A DNA stretch of 64,000 nucleotides from Paenibacillus sp. KS-LC4 (GTDB lineage: Bacteria; Bacillota; Bacilli; Paenibacillales; Paenibacillaceae). The stretch spans positions 249,001-313,000 of the forward strand of contig NZ_CP145905.1 of the NCBI RefSeq assembly GCF_036894955.1. Direction: 5' to 3'. Below are positions 35,778 through 45,329 of this stretch, piece by piece (the stretch's first letter is position 1; every line of letters starts with the position of its first letter). Position numbers and translations under genes: made by a program. Under the pieces are notes generated by a model. It had not been told where the DNA came from, searched no databases, and saw nothing but the letters and a program-made list of their open reading frames with translations.

Positions 35778-37105
35778 TGAAAGTTACGATAATTGGTACA
35801 GGCTACGTTGGCCTGGTGAACGGTGCTTGCTTCGCTGAGAAAGGTCATCATGTCATTTGTGCCGACATTAACCAAAATAAAATCGACCAGCTCAACGACG
35901 GTCAAATTCCGATCTATGAGCCGGGCCTTGCTGAATTGGTACATGCTAATCGTCAAGCGGGAAGACTTGCTTTCTCCAGCGATGTGGAAGCGGCCGTTAA
36001 GGCTTCGGATATTATTTATATTGCAGTAGGCACGCCAATGTCCCCAACCGGCGAAGCGGATTTGACGTACGTTGACGGCGTAGCGGAGACGATTGGGAAG
36101 TCGCTGAACGGCTATAAAGTTGTCGTGAACAAAAGCACGGTGCCTGTTGGAACGGGCAAGCGAGTAGAAGCGATCATTCGCCAGCATGTGGGTGCGAGCG
36201 GAGCGAGCTTCGATGTCGTTTCTAATCCAGAGTTTTTGCGCGAAGGAACAGCTATTAAGGATTGCATGAATATGGAGCGTGCCGTCATTGGCGCCGAAAG
36301 CAAGCAGGCGATGCAGTTGATTCGCGAGCTGCATGAACCATTCAACACCATCATCGTCGAGACGAACATTGAAACGGCTGAAATGATTAAATATGCCAGC
36401 AATGCCTTCCTCGCGATGAAAATTTCCTTCATTAATGATATTTCTAATATTTGCGAGCGTGTCGGTGCGAATGTCGTCGATTTGTCTTATGGGCTAGGGC
36501 TGGATAGCCGCATTGGAAATAAATTTTTAGATGCCGGAATTGGCTTTGGGGGCTCCTGCTTTCCGAAAGATACGGAGGCACTCATTTCCATTTCCAAAAA
36601 TGTCGGTTACGAATTTAAGCTGATTGAATCGGTTATTACAACGAATAAAAATCAGCCGATCCATTTTGTGCAAAAAATTGATACGATTGTTGGCTCTGTT
36701 GCAGGCAAAAAAATCGCCGTGCTTGGTCTGGCATTTAAGCCGGAAACAGACGATATGCGCTCCGCGCCTTCGATTCCAATCATTCGTGAGCTTATTAACC
36801 GCGGTGCTGAGGTGCATGCGTATGATCCGGTAGCGGTTGAACAGGCGAAGCTGGTCATTGGCGCAGATGTTGCTTATTCCGATGATCTGCTGCAAACGGT
36901 CGACGGCTGCGATGCATGCGTGATTTTGACCGAATGGCCGCAGGTCGTGAAGATGGATTTGGATGAAGTGAAGAAGCGGCTTAAGCAGCCGATACTGATT
37001 GACGGACGCAACATATTTGATTTGGCAGAGATGGAGAAGCGGCAGTTCGTCTATGCTTCCATCGGACGCCCGGATATTAACGCTTATGCCAGCCAACTCG
37101 GATAA
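35777..37105 (+). CDS. ugd: UDP-glucose 6-dehydrogenase
   Basis: A 442-residue NAD-dependent enzyme that oxidises UDP-glucose to UDP-glucuronate (TuaD/Ugd). It has the Rossmann motif GTGYVGLVNG at residues 7-16, GTPMSPTGEADLTYV, the STVPVGTG segment, and the catalytic Cys in GIGFGGSCFPKDTEAL near residue 260. C-terminal domain with LAFKPETDDMRSAPSI is intact. One-base overlap with galU and a 20-base overlap with the next gene indicate tight coupling. It implies glucuronic acid in the exported polymer. Confidence 0.95.
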   Translation: MKVTIIGTGYVGLVNGACFAEKGHHVICADINQNKIDQLNDGQIPIYEPGLAELVHANRQAGRLAFSSDVEAAVKASDIIYIAVGTPMSPTGEADLTYVDGVAETIGKSLNGYKVVVNKSTVPVGTGKRVEAIIRQHVGASGASFDVVSNPEFLREGTAIKDCMNMERAVIGAESKQAMQLIRELHEPFNTIIVETNIETAEMIKYASNAFLAMKISFINDISNICERVGANVVDLSYGLGLDSRIGNKFLDAGIGFGGSCFPKDTEALISISKNVGYEFKLIESVITTNKNQPIHFVQKIDTIVGSVAGKKIAVLGLAFKPETDDMRSAPSIPIIRELINRGAEVHAYDPVAVEQAKLVIGADVAYSDDLLQTVDGCDACVILTEWPQVVKMDLDEVKKRLKQPILIDGRNIFDLAEMEKRQFVYASIGRPDINAYASQLG

Positions 37106-38612
37106 TCATGTGTCGGAGGCCGGCTTGACCCGCAGAACCCGCAAGGGCTTTCTGTGGGCATTCACGGGAACCGGATTGCAAAATGTCATTCAGATGGTCG
37201 TCCTGATGGTCCTTGCCCGCTTCGTCGGTGCCGAGGAGTTTGGACTCATTAATTTGGCGCTCGTCATCGTCAGCTTCTCGACCTTGTTTGCCAGTATTGG
37301 CGTAGGTCCGGCTATTGTTCAGCGTAAGGAAATTCAGACGGTGGACTTGCAGGTTTCCTTCTTTATTTCTTCCATACTTGGCACCCTGGTGGCAGCCGCA
37401 CTGTGGCTGTCCTCTGAGCTGCTGGCGGATTTTTTCAAAATGCCGCAGCTTGCAGCCGTGCTGGGCATATTGGCACTCGTGTTTCCGCTCAATGGCGTTG
37501 CCATTGTTTCTGAAGCTTTGCTGCAACGGGAGCTGAAGTTCCGTCAGCTATCGCTGTCGCAAATCGTATCTTATACGGCGGGCTATGGCATCGTCGGCAT
37601 TACGCTCGGCGTGTATGGCTATGGCATATGGGCGCTGTTAACCGCTCATTTGGTGCAGACGGCTATTCGTTTTACGATGCTCATTGCCGCGCAGCCGCCT
37701 CGGTTTCTGCGGGAAAAGGCGAGTGGACATGTACAAGCTGCGAAATCGCTGCTGCGGTTCGGCGGTGGCGCAACCATCGACAGCTTAAGCAATTATTTAG
37801 CGGTCCAGAGCGACAATTTAATCATTGGCCGCGGGCTCGGAGCAGCCGCGCTGGGCATGTACGGCAGAGCCTATCAGCTGGCGGTGCTTCCTGCTACGCT
37901 GCTTGGACAAGTGCTTGATAAAGTGTTGTTTTCTTCAATGTCCAAGCTCCAGGATGATCTTCAGCAGCTAAAAGCTTCTTATATAAGAAGTATTTCTTAT
38001 ACATCCTTGCTTGTTGCTCCTATTAGCGTCATCTGTTACCTGCTGGCTTCCGAGATTGTTGCTGTGGTTCTGGGAAGCGGGTGGACAGAGGTCGTTTTGC
38101 CATTCCAAATTTTATGTATGGGCATGTTATTCCGTACGACTTACAAGATCAGTAATTCTCTTGTACTGGCAAGAGGATATGTGTACAAACGGGCTTCGCG
38201 CCAGGTGCTCTATGTTCTGTTCGTTATTGCGGGCGCATTGATTGGTATGCACTGGGGCTTGTCTGGGGCCGCTTTCGGCGTTTTGATTGCCATAAGCTTG
38301 CACTACTTCAATATGCTTTACTTGTGTAAAACGATTTTGTCGTGTACGTGGCGTGAGCTGGGCAAAGCGCATTTGCCGGCGCTGCTCGGCAGTGTGTGGA
38401 TGCTGATTGGCTTATATACCGTGACGGAACTGTTCAGGCCGCTTGGCTGGATCAGCTTCGTAAACCTTGTGGGATTCGGCAGCTTCGCGATTGTCTGGTT
38501 TACAATCGTCGTGCTGTTGTTCCCTGGTGTGATGGTACATACGAGCAGAACGGCACTCCGCGGTAAAATGCAGCAGGTGCTGCGCAAGGTGCGTAGAAAA
38601 CGGCAAGCTTAA
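37086..38612 (+). CDS. Polysaccharide flippase (MOP superfamily, Wzx/WzxC-like)
   Basis: A 508-residue membrane protein with about twelve to fourteen transmembrane helices. It contains the WzxC-type segments ARFVGAEEFGLINLALVIVS, IGVGPAIVQRKEIQ, DNLIIGRGLGAAALGMYGRA and LPATLLGQVLDKVLFSSMS. It would move lipid-linked repeat units across the membrane. I choose ATG 37086, overlapping the end of ugd by 20 bases, because the frame before it lies fully inside ugd; a GTG at about 37110 is possible. Its pairing with a Wzy-like polymerase and a Wzz-like protein points to a Wzx/Wzy-dependent pathway. Confidence 0.87.
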   Translation: MPANSDNHVSEAGLTRRTRKGFLWAFTGTGLQNVIQMVVLMVLARFVGAEEFGLINLALVIVSFSTLFASIGVGPAIVQRKEIQTVDLQVSFFISSILGTLVAAALWLSSELLADFFKMPQLAAVLGILALVFPLNGVAIVSEALLQRELKFRQLSLSQIVSYTAGYGIVGITLGVYGYGIWALLTAHLVQTAIRFTMLIAAQPPRFLREKASGHVQAAKSLLRFGGGATIDSLSNYLAVQSDNLIIGRGLGAAALGMYGRAYQLAVLPATLLGQVLDKVLFSSMSKLQDDLQQLKASYIRSISYTSLLVAPISVICYLLASEIVAVVLGSGWTEVVLPFQILCMGMLFRTTYKISNSLVLARGYVYKRASRQVLYVLFVIAGALIGMHWGLSGAAFGVLIAISLHYFNMLYLCKTILSCTWRELGKAHLPALLGSVWMLIGLYTVTELFRPLGWISFVNLVGFGSFAIVWFTIVVLLFPGVMVHTSRTALRGKMQQVLRKVRRKRQA

Positions 38613-38638
38613 ATTTTCAGGCAAAAGGTGGTTTTACG

Positions 38639-39781
38639 ATGGTTCAACATAAGGTGGTTCATATGACAACGGTGCACCATCCGATGGATACCCGCATTTT
38701 CCATAAAGAATGTGCCTCGCTCGCGAATGCGGCCTATGATGTGACGCTGATTGCGACGGACCATCCGGATCTGGACCGAGTAAAGCCAGCTTTCAAGCTG
38801 ATCAAGCTTAAGAAAGCAGCGAACCGCTGGGTTCGTATGACGAAAAATAGCTGGCAGGCTTACCGGCTCGCGAAGCAGCTTGAGGCGGATGTGTATCATT
38901 TTCATGATCCCGAGCTGATTTGGGTAGGCTGGCTGCTCAAAAATAAATCCAATCATGTCATTTATGACATCCACGAGGATTACGAAACAGGCATTCGCCA
39001 AAAAAAATATTTGCCGGTGTGGGCTAGAAATACACTTGCGGGCATTTATCGCCTTGTAGAGAAGCTCTGCATCAACCAGTTCGAAATTGTGCTGGCAGAA
39101 AAATATTATCGGGATAAGTATTTGCGCGGCGTAGATGTGCTGAACTATCCGATTTTACAGCCGATGGAGGATAAGCCTGCTGCAAGTGAGGAAGCAAGCG
39201 CAGCGCAGCACAATGATGCCATTCATCTGCTCTACACGGGCAACGTCACGCTGGATCGCGGCTCTGAGCTTCATGCTCAGATAGCGAAGCTGGACAAGCG
39301 TATTCACGTGCATTATGTTGGCAAATGCGCGCAGTCGATAGCGGACCGGGTTGCAGAAGCTGCCGGGGAAGCAGCGGCTCGCGTAACGATTGACGGCGTG
39401 GAGAAGTTTATTGCACGCGATGCGATTGATGCCTATTATGCCGAGAGCCGCTGGCTCGCTGGTCTCGCGCTCTTCCCGCCGACTGAGCATTATGCGAAGA
39501 AGGAGCTGACGAAGTTTTTTGAGTATATGAATGCGGGGCTTCCGATTATTTGCTCGAATTTCCCAAGCTGGGAAGCGTTCGTCAAGCTTCATGAGTGCGG
39601 TATTGCAGTTGATCCTCACGATGGACAGGCGGTGCTGCGGGCGATTAATGAACTTAAGAAAGATCCGGAAAAAGCGGCGAGAATGGGGCGCAACGGAAGG
39701 CGAGCCGTACGCGAGGAACTGAACTGGGTGCATGAAGAGAACAAGCTGCTTGGTTTCTACTCGCGGCTGCTGACCAAATAG
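38639..39781 (+). CDS. Glycosyltransferase family 4-like
   Basis: A 380-residue GT-B type enzyme. N-terminal VHMTTVHHPMDTRIFHKECA and YHFHDPELIWVGWLL are typical of this group, and the C-terminal domain has ALFPPTEHYAKKELTKFFEY, MNAGLPIICSNFPSW and GIAVDPHDG, the donor-binding acidic region. The sugar is not predictable. It lies 26 bases after the flippase gene in the locus and likely adds one residue to the repeat unit. Confidence 0.87.
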   Translation: MVQHKVVHMTTVHHPMDTRIFHKECASLANAAYDVTLIATDHPDLDRVKPAFKLIKLKKAANRWVRMTKNSWQAYRLAKQLEADVYHFHDPELIWVGWLLKNKSNHVIYDIHEDYETGIRQKKYLPVWARNTLAGIYRLVEKLCINQFEIVLAEKYYRDKYLRGVDVLNYPILQPMEDKPAASEEASAAQHNDAIHLLYTGNVTLDRGSELHAQIAKLDKRIHVHYVGKCAQSIADRVAEAAGEAAARVTIDGVEKFIARDAIDAYYAESRWLAGLALFPPTEHYAKKELTKFFEYMNAGLPIICSNFPSWEAFVKLHECGIAVDPHDGQAVLRAINELKKDPEKAARMGRNGRRAVREELNWVHEENKLLGFYSRLLTK

Positions 39782-39824
39782 AGTCTACAATTATAGTGAG
39801 TTGGTATAGGAGGAGAGAAGAGAG

Positions 39825-41645
39825 ATGTGGAAAAAAAGAATTCCACTCTTATTATTCGTTGATATTATTACGTGTACGCTCATTACGTTTATCGGATTCG
39901 CTTTGATTTATGAAGGCGAAGGAGCGAGCTACTGGCATGCGGTGCTTATTTTCGCACCTGTCCTGTCAGCATCAACGATTTTATTCATGCTTCGTTACAA
40001 TTTGTACCAGCGCATATGGAAGTATTCGAGCGTCGGCGAGCTTGTGTCTATTTTCAAAGCGGTTTCGTTAGGCGTTATCGTCAGCGGATTGTTGTTTAGC
40101 GTTCTGAAGTGGGAGTGGGTGGATCTCGCGCTGCTGCTGTTCATTTTCCAGTCCTCGCTAATCGTCAAGGGCAGCACGCGCTTTGCGCTGCGTCTTAAGA
40201 GCGACACCTACAACAAAAAAGGCACCGGCGACCTCAAAGTATTGATTATCGGCGCAGGCGATTGCGGCTCGATGGTGGCCAAGGAAATCAAGCAAAACAA
40301 ATACATCAACAACAGCTATCCGGTCGGTTTCATTGATGATGATGAGCAGAAGCGGGGCAACCGCGTAGGCGGACTCCGTGTACTGGGCAATCGTAATGAT
40401 ATCTCCAGCGTTGTGGAGAAGCATGAGATCAACCACATCATTATTGCGCTTCCCGCAGCAAGCAAAAAGGATATTTCCGAGATTATCAATCTCTGCAAGG
40501 AAACAGGCTGCGAGCTTAAGATTGTGCCGCGGCTGGATGACATTATTCTCGGCAAGGTGACGGCATCCTCGATTCGCAACGTCGAAGTAGAAGATTTACT
40601 TGGCAGAAGCCCGGTAGCTATCGACCTTGAGGGCATTGCGAATTATGTGGAGGGCAAGGTTGTATTGGTGACGGGAGCGGGCGGCTCCATTGGCTCCGAG
40701 CTATGCCGCCAAATTGCTCCGTTTAAGCCAGGCAAGCTGCTGCTGCTCGGTCATGGGGAAAACAGCATCTATCAAATTGATATGGAGCTGAGCAAGACCT
40801 TTAAGGAATTAAAGACGGAGGCGATTATCGCCGATGTGCAAGACCGTGAAACGCTGTTCGCGCTGTTTGGCGAATACAGTCCCCAAGTGGTGTTCCATGC
40901 TGCTGCCCACAAGCACGTTCCTTTAATGGAGCGCAACCCAAGACAGGCGGTTATGAACAATATTATCGGTACGAAAAATGTGGCCGAAGCCTGCGACCAG
41001 CATGGCGTAGAACGCTTTGTGCTCATCTCGACGGACAAGGCGGTTAATCCGACAAGTGTGATGGGGGCGACGAAGCGCGTAGCGGAAATTATCGTGCAGT
41101 CGATCAGCTTTTATAGCAATACGAAATTTGCAGCTGTGCGCTTTGGCAACGTGTTGGGAAGTCGGGGCAGCGTTATTCCGCTGTTCAAGGCACAGATTGC
41201 CGAGGGCGGCCCGGTTACCGTAACCGACCCGGAGATGATCCGTTATTTTATGACGATACCGGAAGCTTCCCAACTTGTCGTGCAAGCAGGCGCCTTCGCC
41301 AAGGGCGGCGAGGTGTTCATACTCGATATGGACAAGCCTGTCAAAATTTACGAGCTGGCCAAGGACTTGATTCGGTTATCCGGCTTCGAGCCGTATCGCG
41401 ATATTGACATTAAATTCACCGGCCTGCGTCCGGGCGAGAAAATGTATGAAGAGCTGCTGACCGATGCTGAAGGCGTGTCGGCTACGCTGAACAACCGCAT
41501 TTTCATCGGCAAGCCGATGGCGCAGGATGTTGAGCCGGTCATGCTGGAGCTTCAGCATTTGGAGGGCATTATACGTTCTGATTTGTCGGAGGTTAAAGCC
41601 TTCGTGAAGCGGACGATCACATCCCGCAGCCGCAATGCCGTATAG
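39825..41645 (+). CDS. Membrane UDP-sugar 4,6-dehydratase (CapD/PglF/WbpM-like)
   Basis: A 606-residue enzyme with four N-terminal transmembrane helices, a first Rossmann domain (IIGAGDCGSMVAKEI) and a second SDR domain with VTGAGGSIGSELCRQI. The catalytic region has TDKAVNPTSVMGATKR: Met stands in place of the usual Tyr of YxxxK, as is normal for this large subgroup, and TDKA supplies the other catalytic residues. It converts UDP-GlcNAc (or a related sugar) to the 4-keto-6-deoxy form. This sets up a deoxy-amino sugar, probably the first sugar of the repeat unit. Confidence 0.9.
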   Translation: MWKKRIPLLLFVDIITCTLITFIGFALIYEGEGASYWHAVLIFAPVLSASTILFMLRYNLYQRIWKYSSVGELVSIFKAVSLGVIVSGLLFSVLKWEWVDLALLLFIFQSSLIVKGSTRFALRLKSDTYNKKGTGDLKVLIIGAGDCGSMVAKEIKQNKYINNSYPVGFIDDDEQKRGNRVGGLRVLGNRNDISSVVEKHEINHIIIALPAASKKDISEIINLCKETGCELKIVPRLDDIILGKVTASSIRNVEVEDLLGRSPVAIDLEGIANYVEGKVVLVTGAGGSIGSELCRQIAPFKPGKLLLLGHGENSIYQIDMELSKTFKELKTEAIIADVQDRETLFALFGEYSPQVVFHAAAHKHVPLMERNPRQAVMNNIIGTKNVAEACDQHGVERFVLISTDKAVNPTSVMGATKRVAEIIVQSISFYSNTKFAAVRFGNVLGSRGSVIPLFKAQIAEGGPVTVTDPEMIRYFMTIPEASQLVVQAGAFAKGGEVFILDMDKPVKIYELAKDLIRLSGFEPYRDIDIKFTGLRPGEKMYEELLTDAEGVSATLNNRIFIGKPMAQDVEPVMLELQHLEGIIRSDLSEVKAFVKRTITSRSRNAV

Positions 41646-41689
41646 CTTTATTGCATACGATTATTTAAGAAAAGAGAGGGTGGTCGCTG

Positions 41690-43000
41690 ATGTTAAAAGC
41701 AAATGCATTTGGGGCCACGCTCTTTCCTGGCGCTGGGCGGAAGTGGGGCGCGCTTGCTGCCCCGTTTGCGATTCTCGCGTCAGGGGAATTTCTGCTAGGC
41801 GTATTTTTATTATCCGGCTATATTAAATCGGGCATATCGTTTCCTGTGGACTTAACCTTTTTTCTAATGGCTGTCACGCTGTTTCTTTATTTTATCCGCC
41901 TTATGCAATCCCAAGAGCTGCCGAAGCCGGCGCTAATCCCGCTGCTGCTATTCGTGCTGCTGCTTGGCTACATGCTGTTCAGCTTTTCTTATTCAACAAG
42001 CTATTCATTTGCAATTCAGAAAACATCCCGCTTCATGCTGCTGACCGCCTGGTCCTTCATCGGGCCTTTTTTGCTTATTCGTGATAAAAAAGGGCTGGAG
42101 CGATTTTTCGTCGGCATTATTGCCGTCTCCTCGCTGATGACCTTCTATTGCTTGCAGACGTTTTTGGAGAAGCTGCAAGCTGGTCAATTCATCGGGCAGA
42201 TTGAGGTGCTGGGCTCGGATTATCTCTCGCTGGGACGAACGAATGGCATCGCGGTTATCGCCTTGATCGGTTTATATTTATACAATCCGCTGCTGCGGAC
42301 ACCAGCCAAAATTGTCGCCAGCCTATTTCTGGCGTTGACCTTTCTATCGGTTGCTGTCAGCGGCGCCCGGACGCCGCTTATTACATTGGTCGGAACGATC
42401 GTGCTGATCATGCTCCTGTCCGTGAAAGTGAACCGGGGCAAAATCACCTTCTCCAAAGGAGTAGGCTCGCTTTTTTTTATTATTTTTCTGCTCGCGTTGC
42501 TCGCAGTGCCACTCGTGGCTTCTGGCGTGATGGATACGTTTATTTACCGAATCTCGGTGCTGTTTAATCAGCCGGGGGGCGGAGAGTCGGCGGAGGGACG
42601 AGTCGAGCGCTATGCGGTGGCATGGCAAATGATTCAGGATCATTTTTTCTTCGGCGGCGGCATTGGCAGCTTTACGATAGCGTTCGCCCATGAGGATGTT
42701 TCGAACTATCCGCATAATATTTTTCTGGAGCTGTGGAGCGAGCTGGGACTTGCGGGCGTATTGCTGTTTCTGGCGATACTTTGGGGAGCGATTCGAGCAG
42801 CTGCCCAATTTATTTCCGGAAAAATGACAGACCGCTTCACTTTGGTTACTGTTTTCTCGGTCATCTTCCTATTCCTAAACGCTAATGTTTCTGGCGATTT
42901 GAATGAAAATCGCTTGTTGTTCTGCTATGTGGCGATAGCCTGGCTGCTGCCCTATGCAACGCTGCAAGAGCGCAAGCCGCTGAGCTTTCTCAAAAAGTAG
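41690..43000 (+). CDS. O-antigen ligase/polymerase-like membrane protein (Wzy/WaaL family)
   Basis: A 436-residue protein with about ten to twelve transmembrane helices. The largest external loop holds SGARTPLITL and GGGESAEGRVERYAVAWQMI followed by FFGGGIGSFTIAF and DVSNYPHNIFLELWSELGL, the H-x-N region typical of the Wzy_C/O-antigen ligase family (HNIFLE). It likely polymerises repeat units on the outer membrane face. It sits 44 bases after the dehydratase gene. Confidence 0.85.
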   Translation: MLKANAFGATLFPGAGRKWGALAAPFAILASGEFLLGVFLLSGYIKSGISFPVDLTFFLMAVTLFLYFIRLMQSQELPKPALIPLLLFVLLLGYMLFSFSYSTSYSFAIQKTSRFMLLTAWSFIGPFLLIRDKKGLERFFVGIIAVSSLMTFYCLQTFLEKLQAGQFIGQIEVLGSDYLSLGRTNGIAVIALIGLYLYNPLLRTPAKIVASLFLALTFLSVAVSGARTPLITLVGTIVLIMLLSVKVNRGKITFSKGVGSLFFIIFLLALLAVPLVASGVMDTFIYRISVLFNQPGGGESAEGRVERYAVAWQMIQDHFFFGGGIGSFTIAFAHEDVSNYPHNIFLELWSELGLAGVLLFLAILWGAIRAAAQFISGKMTDRFTLVTVFSVIFLFLNANVSGDLNENRLLFCYVAIAWLLPYATLQERKPLSFLKK

Positions 43001-43060
43001 GCGGCCGCCTGGCCTGCGCCTGCGCTGCAAGTTCTCTATTGATAAGCTGGAGGGATATTC

Positions 43061-43822
43061 GTGTCTAATCTGATGGACCCGGTCGTTACGATTGTAACGC
43101 CGTCCTACAACTGCTCGCGTTTTATAAAGGAAACGATTGCTTCGGTGAAAGCCCAGACGTTTGAGGATTGGGAAATGATTATTGTGGATGATTGCTCCAC
43201 GGACAATTCCTGCGAAATTATTGAAGCGGAAGCTGCGCTCGACAGCCGGATTAAGCTGCATCGCTTGCAGAAGAACAGTGGAGCGGCGGTTGCCCGCAAT
43301 ACCGCGATCAATATGTCGCGTGGCCGTTACCTCGCCTTTCTGGACAGCGATGATTTGTGGCTCCCGACGAAGCTAACGCTACAGCTTGATTTTATGCGAA
43401 CGCAGGATATCGGCTTCTCCTTCACGAGCTATCGTGTCATGTCAGAGGAAGGGGAACTTACAGAGCGAGTAATCGGAGTGGTTCCTTCTATTAATTACGA
43501 TACGCTATTGAAAAATACGATTATCGGCTGCCTTACCGTCATGCTCGATCGACATAAGCTTGGTCAGGTGCAAATGCCGAACATTCGGGCGAAGCAGGAC
43601 ACGGGCATGTGGCTGTCGATTTTGAAAAAAGGGCATTTGGCCTACGGCTTGCCCGTCGAGCTGAGCTATTATCGTCTCGTGAAAGGCTCGATATCGAACA
43701 ATAAAATAAAAGCCGTATACAAGATGTGGCGCTTGTACCGTGATGTTGAGAAGCTTAATCCGTTTACAGCTTTTTGGTGCCTGATAAATTACGTTAAGAA
43801 CGCCGTGTTTAAGAGATTGTAG
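43061..43822 (+). CDS. Glycosyltransferase family 2
   Basis: A 253-residue soluble GT-A enzyme. It has VTIVTPSYNCSRFIKETIAS, the IIVDDCSTDNSCE sugar-nucleotide motif, AAVARNTAINMSRG and FLDSDDLW with the metal-binding DSD. It resembles EpsE/WcaA-type transferases. The GTG start at 43061 has GGAGGG about seven bases upstream. Donor and acceptor are unknown. Confidence 0.9.
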   Translation: MSNLMDPVVTIVTPSYNCSRFIKETIASVKAQTFEDWEMIIVDDCSTDNSCEIIEAEAALDSRIKLHRLQKNSGAAVARNTAINMSRGRYLAFLDSDDLWLPTKLTLQLDFMRTQDIGFSFTSYRVMSEEGELTERVIGVVPSINYDTLLKNTIIGCLTVMLDRHKLGQVQMPNIRAKQDTGMWLSILKKGHLAYGLPVELSYYRLVKGSISNNKIKAVYKMWRLYRDVEKLNPFTAFWCLINYVKNAVFKRL

Positions 43823-43860
43823 AGATAGAGGCTATATAGTGTGGGGAGGAGCGAGAACGC

Positions 43861-44436
43861 ATGTACAATCAATTTGGGAAAAGAGCCTTCGATTTTATTT
43901 CTGCTGGCATCGCGCTAATCGCCTTCAGCCCGGTCATGCTGGTGGTGGCGATTTTAATCAAGCTGGAATCACGGGGTCCCGTGTTTTTCGTCCAGCAGCG
44001 GATGGGGCAAAATAACCAGCTGTTCGCGATTTACAAGTTCCGCAGCATGCGGACGGATACGCCGAACGTAGCAACGGATTTGCTGCAAGACCCAGCATCC
44101 TACATAACGAAGACGGGAAGATTTTTGCGAAAATCAAGCCTCGACGAGCTGCCTCAGCTTATTAATGTCGTGAAGGGGGAAATGTCAGTCGTTGGCCCAA
44201 GGCCTGCGCTGTACAATCAATATTCTCTGATTGAGATGCGAAATAACCGTAAAATCAATGATATTAAGCCAGGCTTGACGGGCTATGCCCAAGTATCGGG
44301 CCGGGATTCGATCTCCGATGACGAGAAGGTCCGTCTGGACGAGCATTATTTGCAGCAGATGTCCTTCGGCTTTGACATTAAAATTATTTTTATCACGATT
44401 TTCAAAGTTTTTAAAGCAAGTGATATTAAAGCTTAA
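43861..44436 (+). CDS. Undecaprenyl-phosphate sugar phosphotransferase (PglC/EpsL-like)
   Basis: A 191-residue short-form phosphoglycosyl transferase that starts repeat-unit assembly by transferring sugar-1-phosphate to undecaprenyl phosphate. Visible motifs are KRAFDFISAGIALIAFSPVM (re-entrant membrane helix), YKFRSMRTDT, KSSLDELPQLINV (catalytic Asp-Glu pair), MSVVGPRPAL and KPGLTGYAQVSGRD. With the CapD-type dehydratase upstream, a modified GlcNAc could be the first sugar. Confidence 0.92.
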   Translation: MYNQFGKRAFDFISAGIALIAFSPVMLVVAILIKLESRGPVFFVQQRMGQNNQLFAIYKFRSMRTDTPNVATDLLQDPASYITKTGRFLRKSSLDELPQLINVVKGEMSVVGPRPALYNQYSLIEMRNNRKINDIKPGLTGYAQVSGRDSISDDEKVRLDEHYLQQMSFGFDIKIIFITIFKVFKASDIKA

Positions 44437-44453
44437 GGCAGGAGGCAAAAGCA

Positions 44454-45329
44454 ATGATTCTGGTAACGGGCATAACAGGACTGACGGGGCGATTTCTATA
44501 TGAGCAGCTTCAACGGGATTTCAATCGCGATCAAATATGCTACATGATCAGGGAATCAAGCGACGTATCCTGGATGAAGGATGGCGAGCATTACGTCTAC
44601 GGCAATTTGCGCGATGCAGACGATGTGTTGAAGGCTCTTGGCCGTGAGGGTATAACGGAGGTGCTGCATCTGGCGCCGCGAAATCAACTGAAAAATGTGC
44701 TCGATGCCTGCCTTCAGCATGGGATTCAACGCCTTTATTACGTGAACAGCACAGGCATATACAGCAAGTTCAAGAGCTCATCGCATATTGATTTACAAAA
44801 TGAACAGCTTCTGCGTGCCAGCGGTCTGACCTATACGATTATTCGTCCGTCGATGATTTGCGGCAATCATCAGGATGGCAACATCCATATGCTCGTTAAA
44901 ATCATGAATCGTTTTCCCGTTTATCCGATTTTGGGAGCGGGAGATGGCCTGATGCATCCGATTTATGCCAATGATCTGGCGAAGGTGCTCGTTTCCATGC
45001 TGAACCGCGAGGAGCTGACGCGAGGTCAGGAATATGATGTGGCGGGCAAAGCGCCGCTGAAATACAAGGAGCTGCTTAGTCTGATCGCTGGGGCGATGGG
45101 CAAAAAAATGGTATTTCTGCACATCCCTTATAAGCTTGCTTTGCTCGCAGGCCGAATCGGAGAAAAAATACCTAATCGAATCATTAATTATGAGAAGGTT
45201 CTCCGCCTGAATGAGGATAAAAACTTTGACTACTCCAAGGCGGCGAAGGAGCTGGATTTCAAGCCGATTGGCTTCGATGAAACCATCAAGCTGGAAGTTG
45301 CAGCGCTGCGCAAGCATGGGACGATATAA
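44454..45329 (+). CDS. NAD(P)-dependent epimerase/reductase (atypical SDR)
   Basis: A 291-residue Rossmann-fold protein. It begins with MILVTGITGLTGRFLYEQL, has NSTGIYSKFKSSSHID at the catalytic strand, TIIRPSMICGNHQDGN and PIYANDLAKVLVSML. The usual YxxxK is not cleanly present (IYSKFK), so it belongs to atypical SDR and may be a reductase for the dehydratase product. It overlaps the next gene by one base (TAATG). Confidence 0.8.
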   Translation: MILVTGITGLTGRFLYEQLQRDFNRDQICYMIRESSDVSWMKDGEHYVYGNLRDADDVLKALGREGITEVLHLAPRNQLKNVLDACLQHGIQRLYYVNSTGIYSKFKSSSHIDLQNEQLLRASGLTYTIIRPSMICGNHQDGNIHMLVKIMNRFPVYPILGAGDGLMHPIYANDLAKVLVSMLNREELTRGQEYDVAGKAPLKYKELLSLIAGAMGKKMVFLHIPYKLALLAGRIGEKIPNRIINYEKVLRLNEDKNFDYSKAAKELDFKPIGFDETIKLEVAALRKHGTI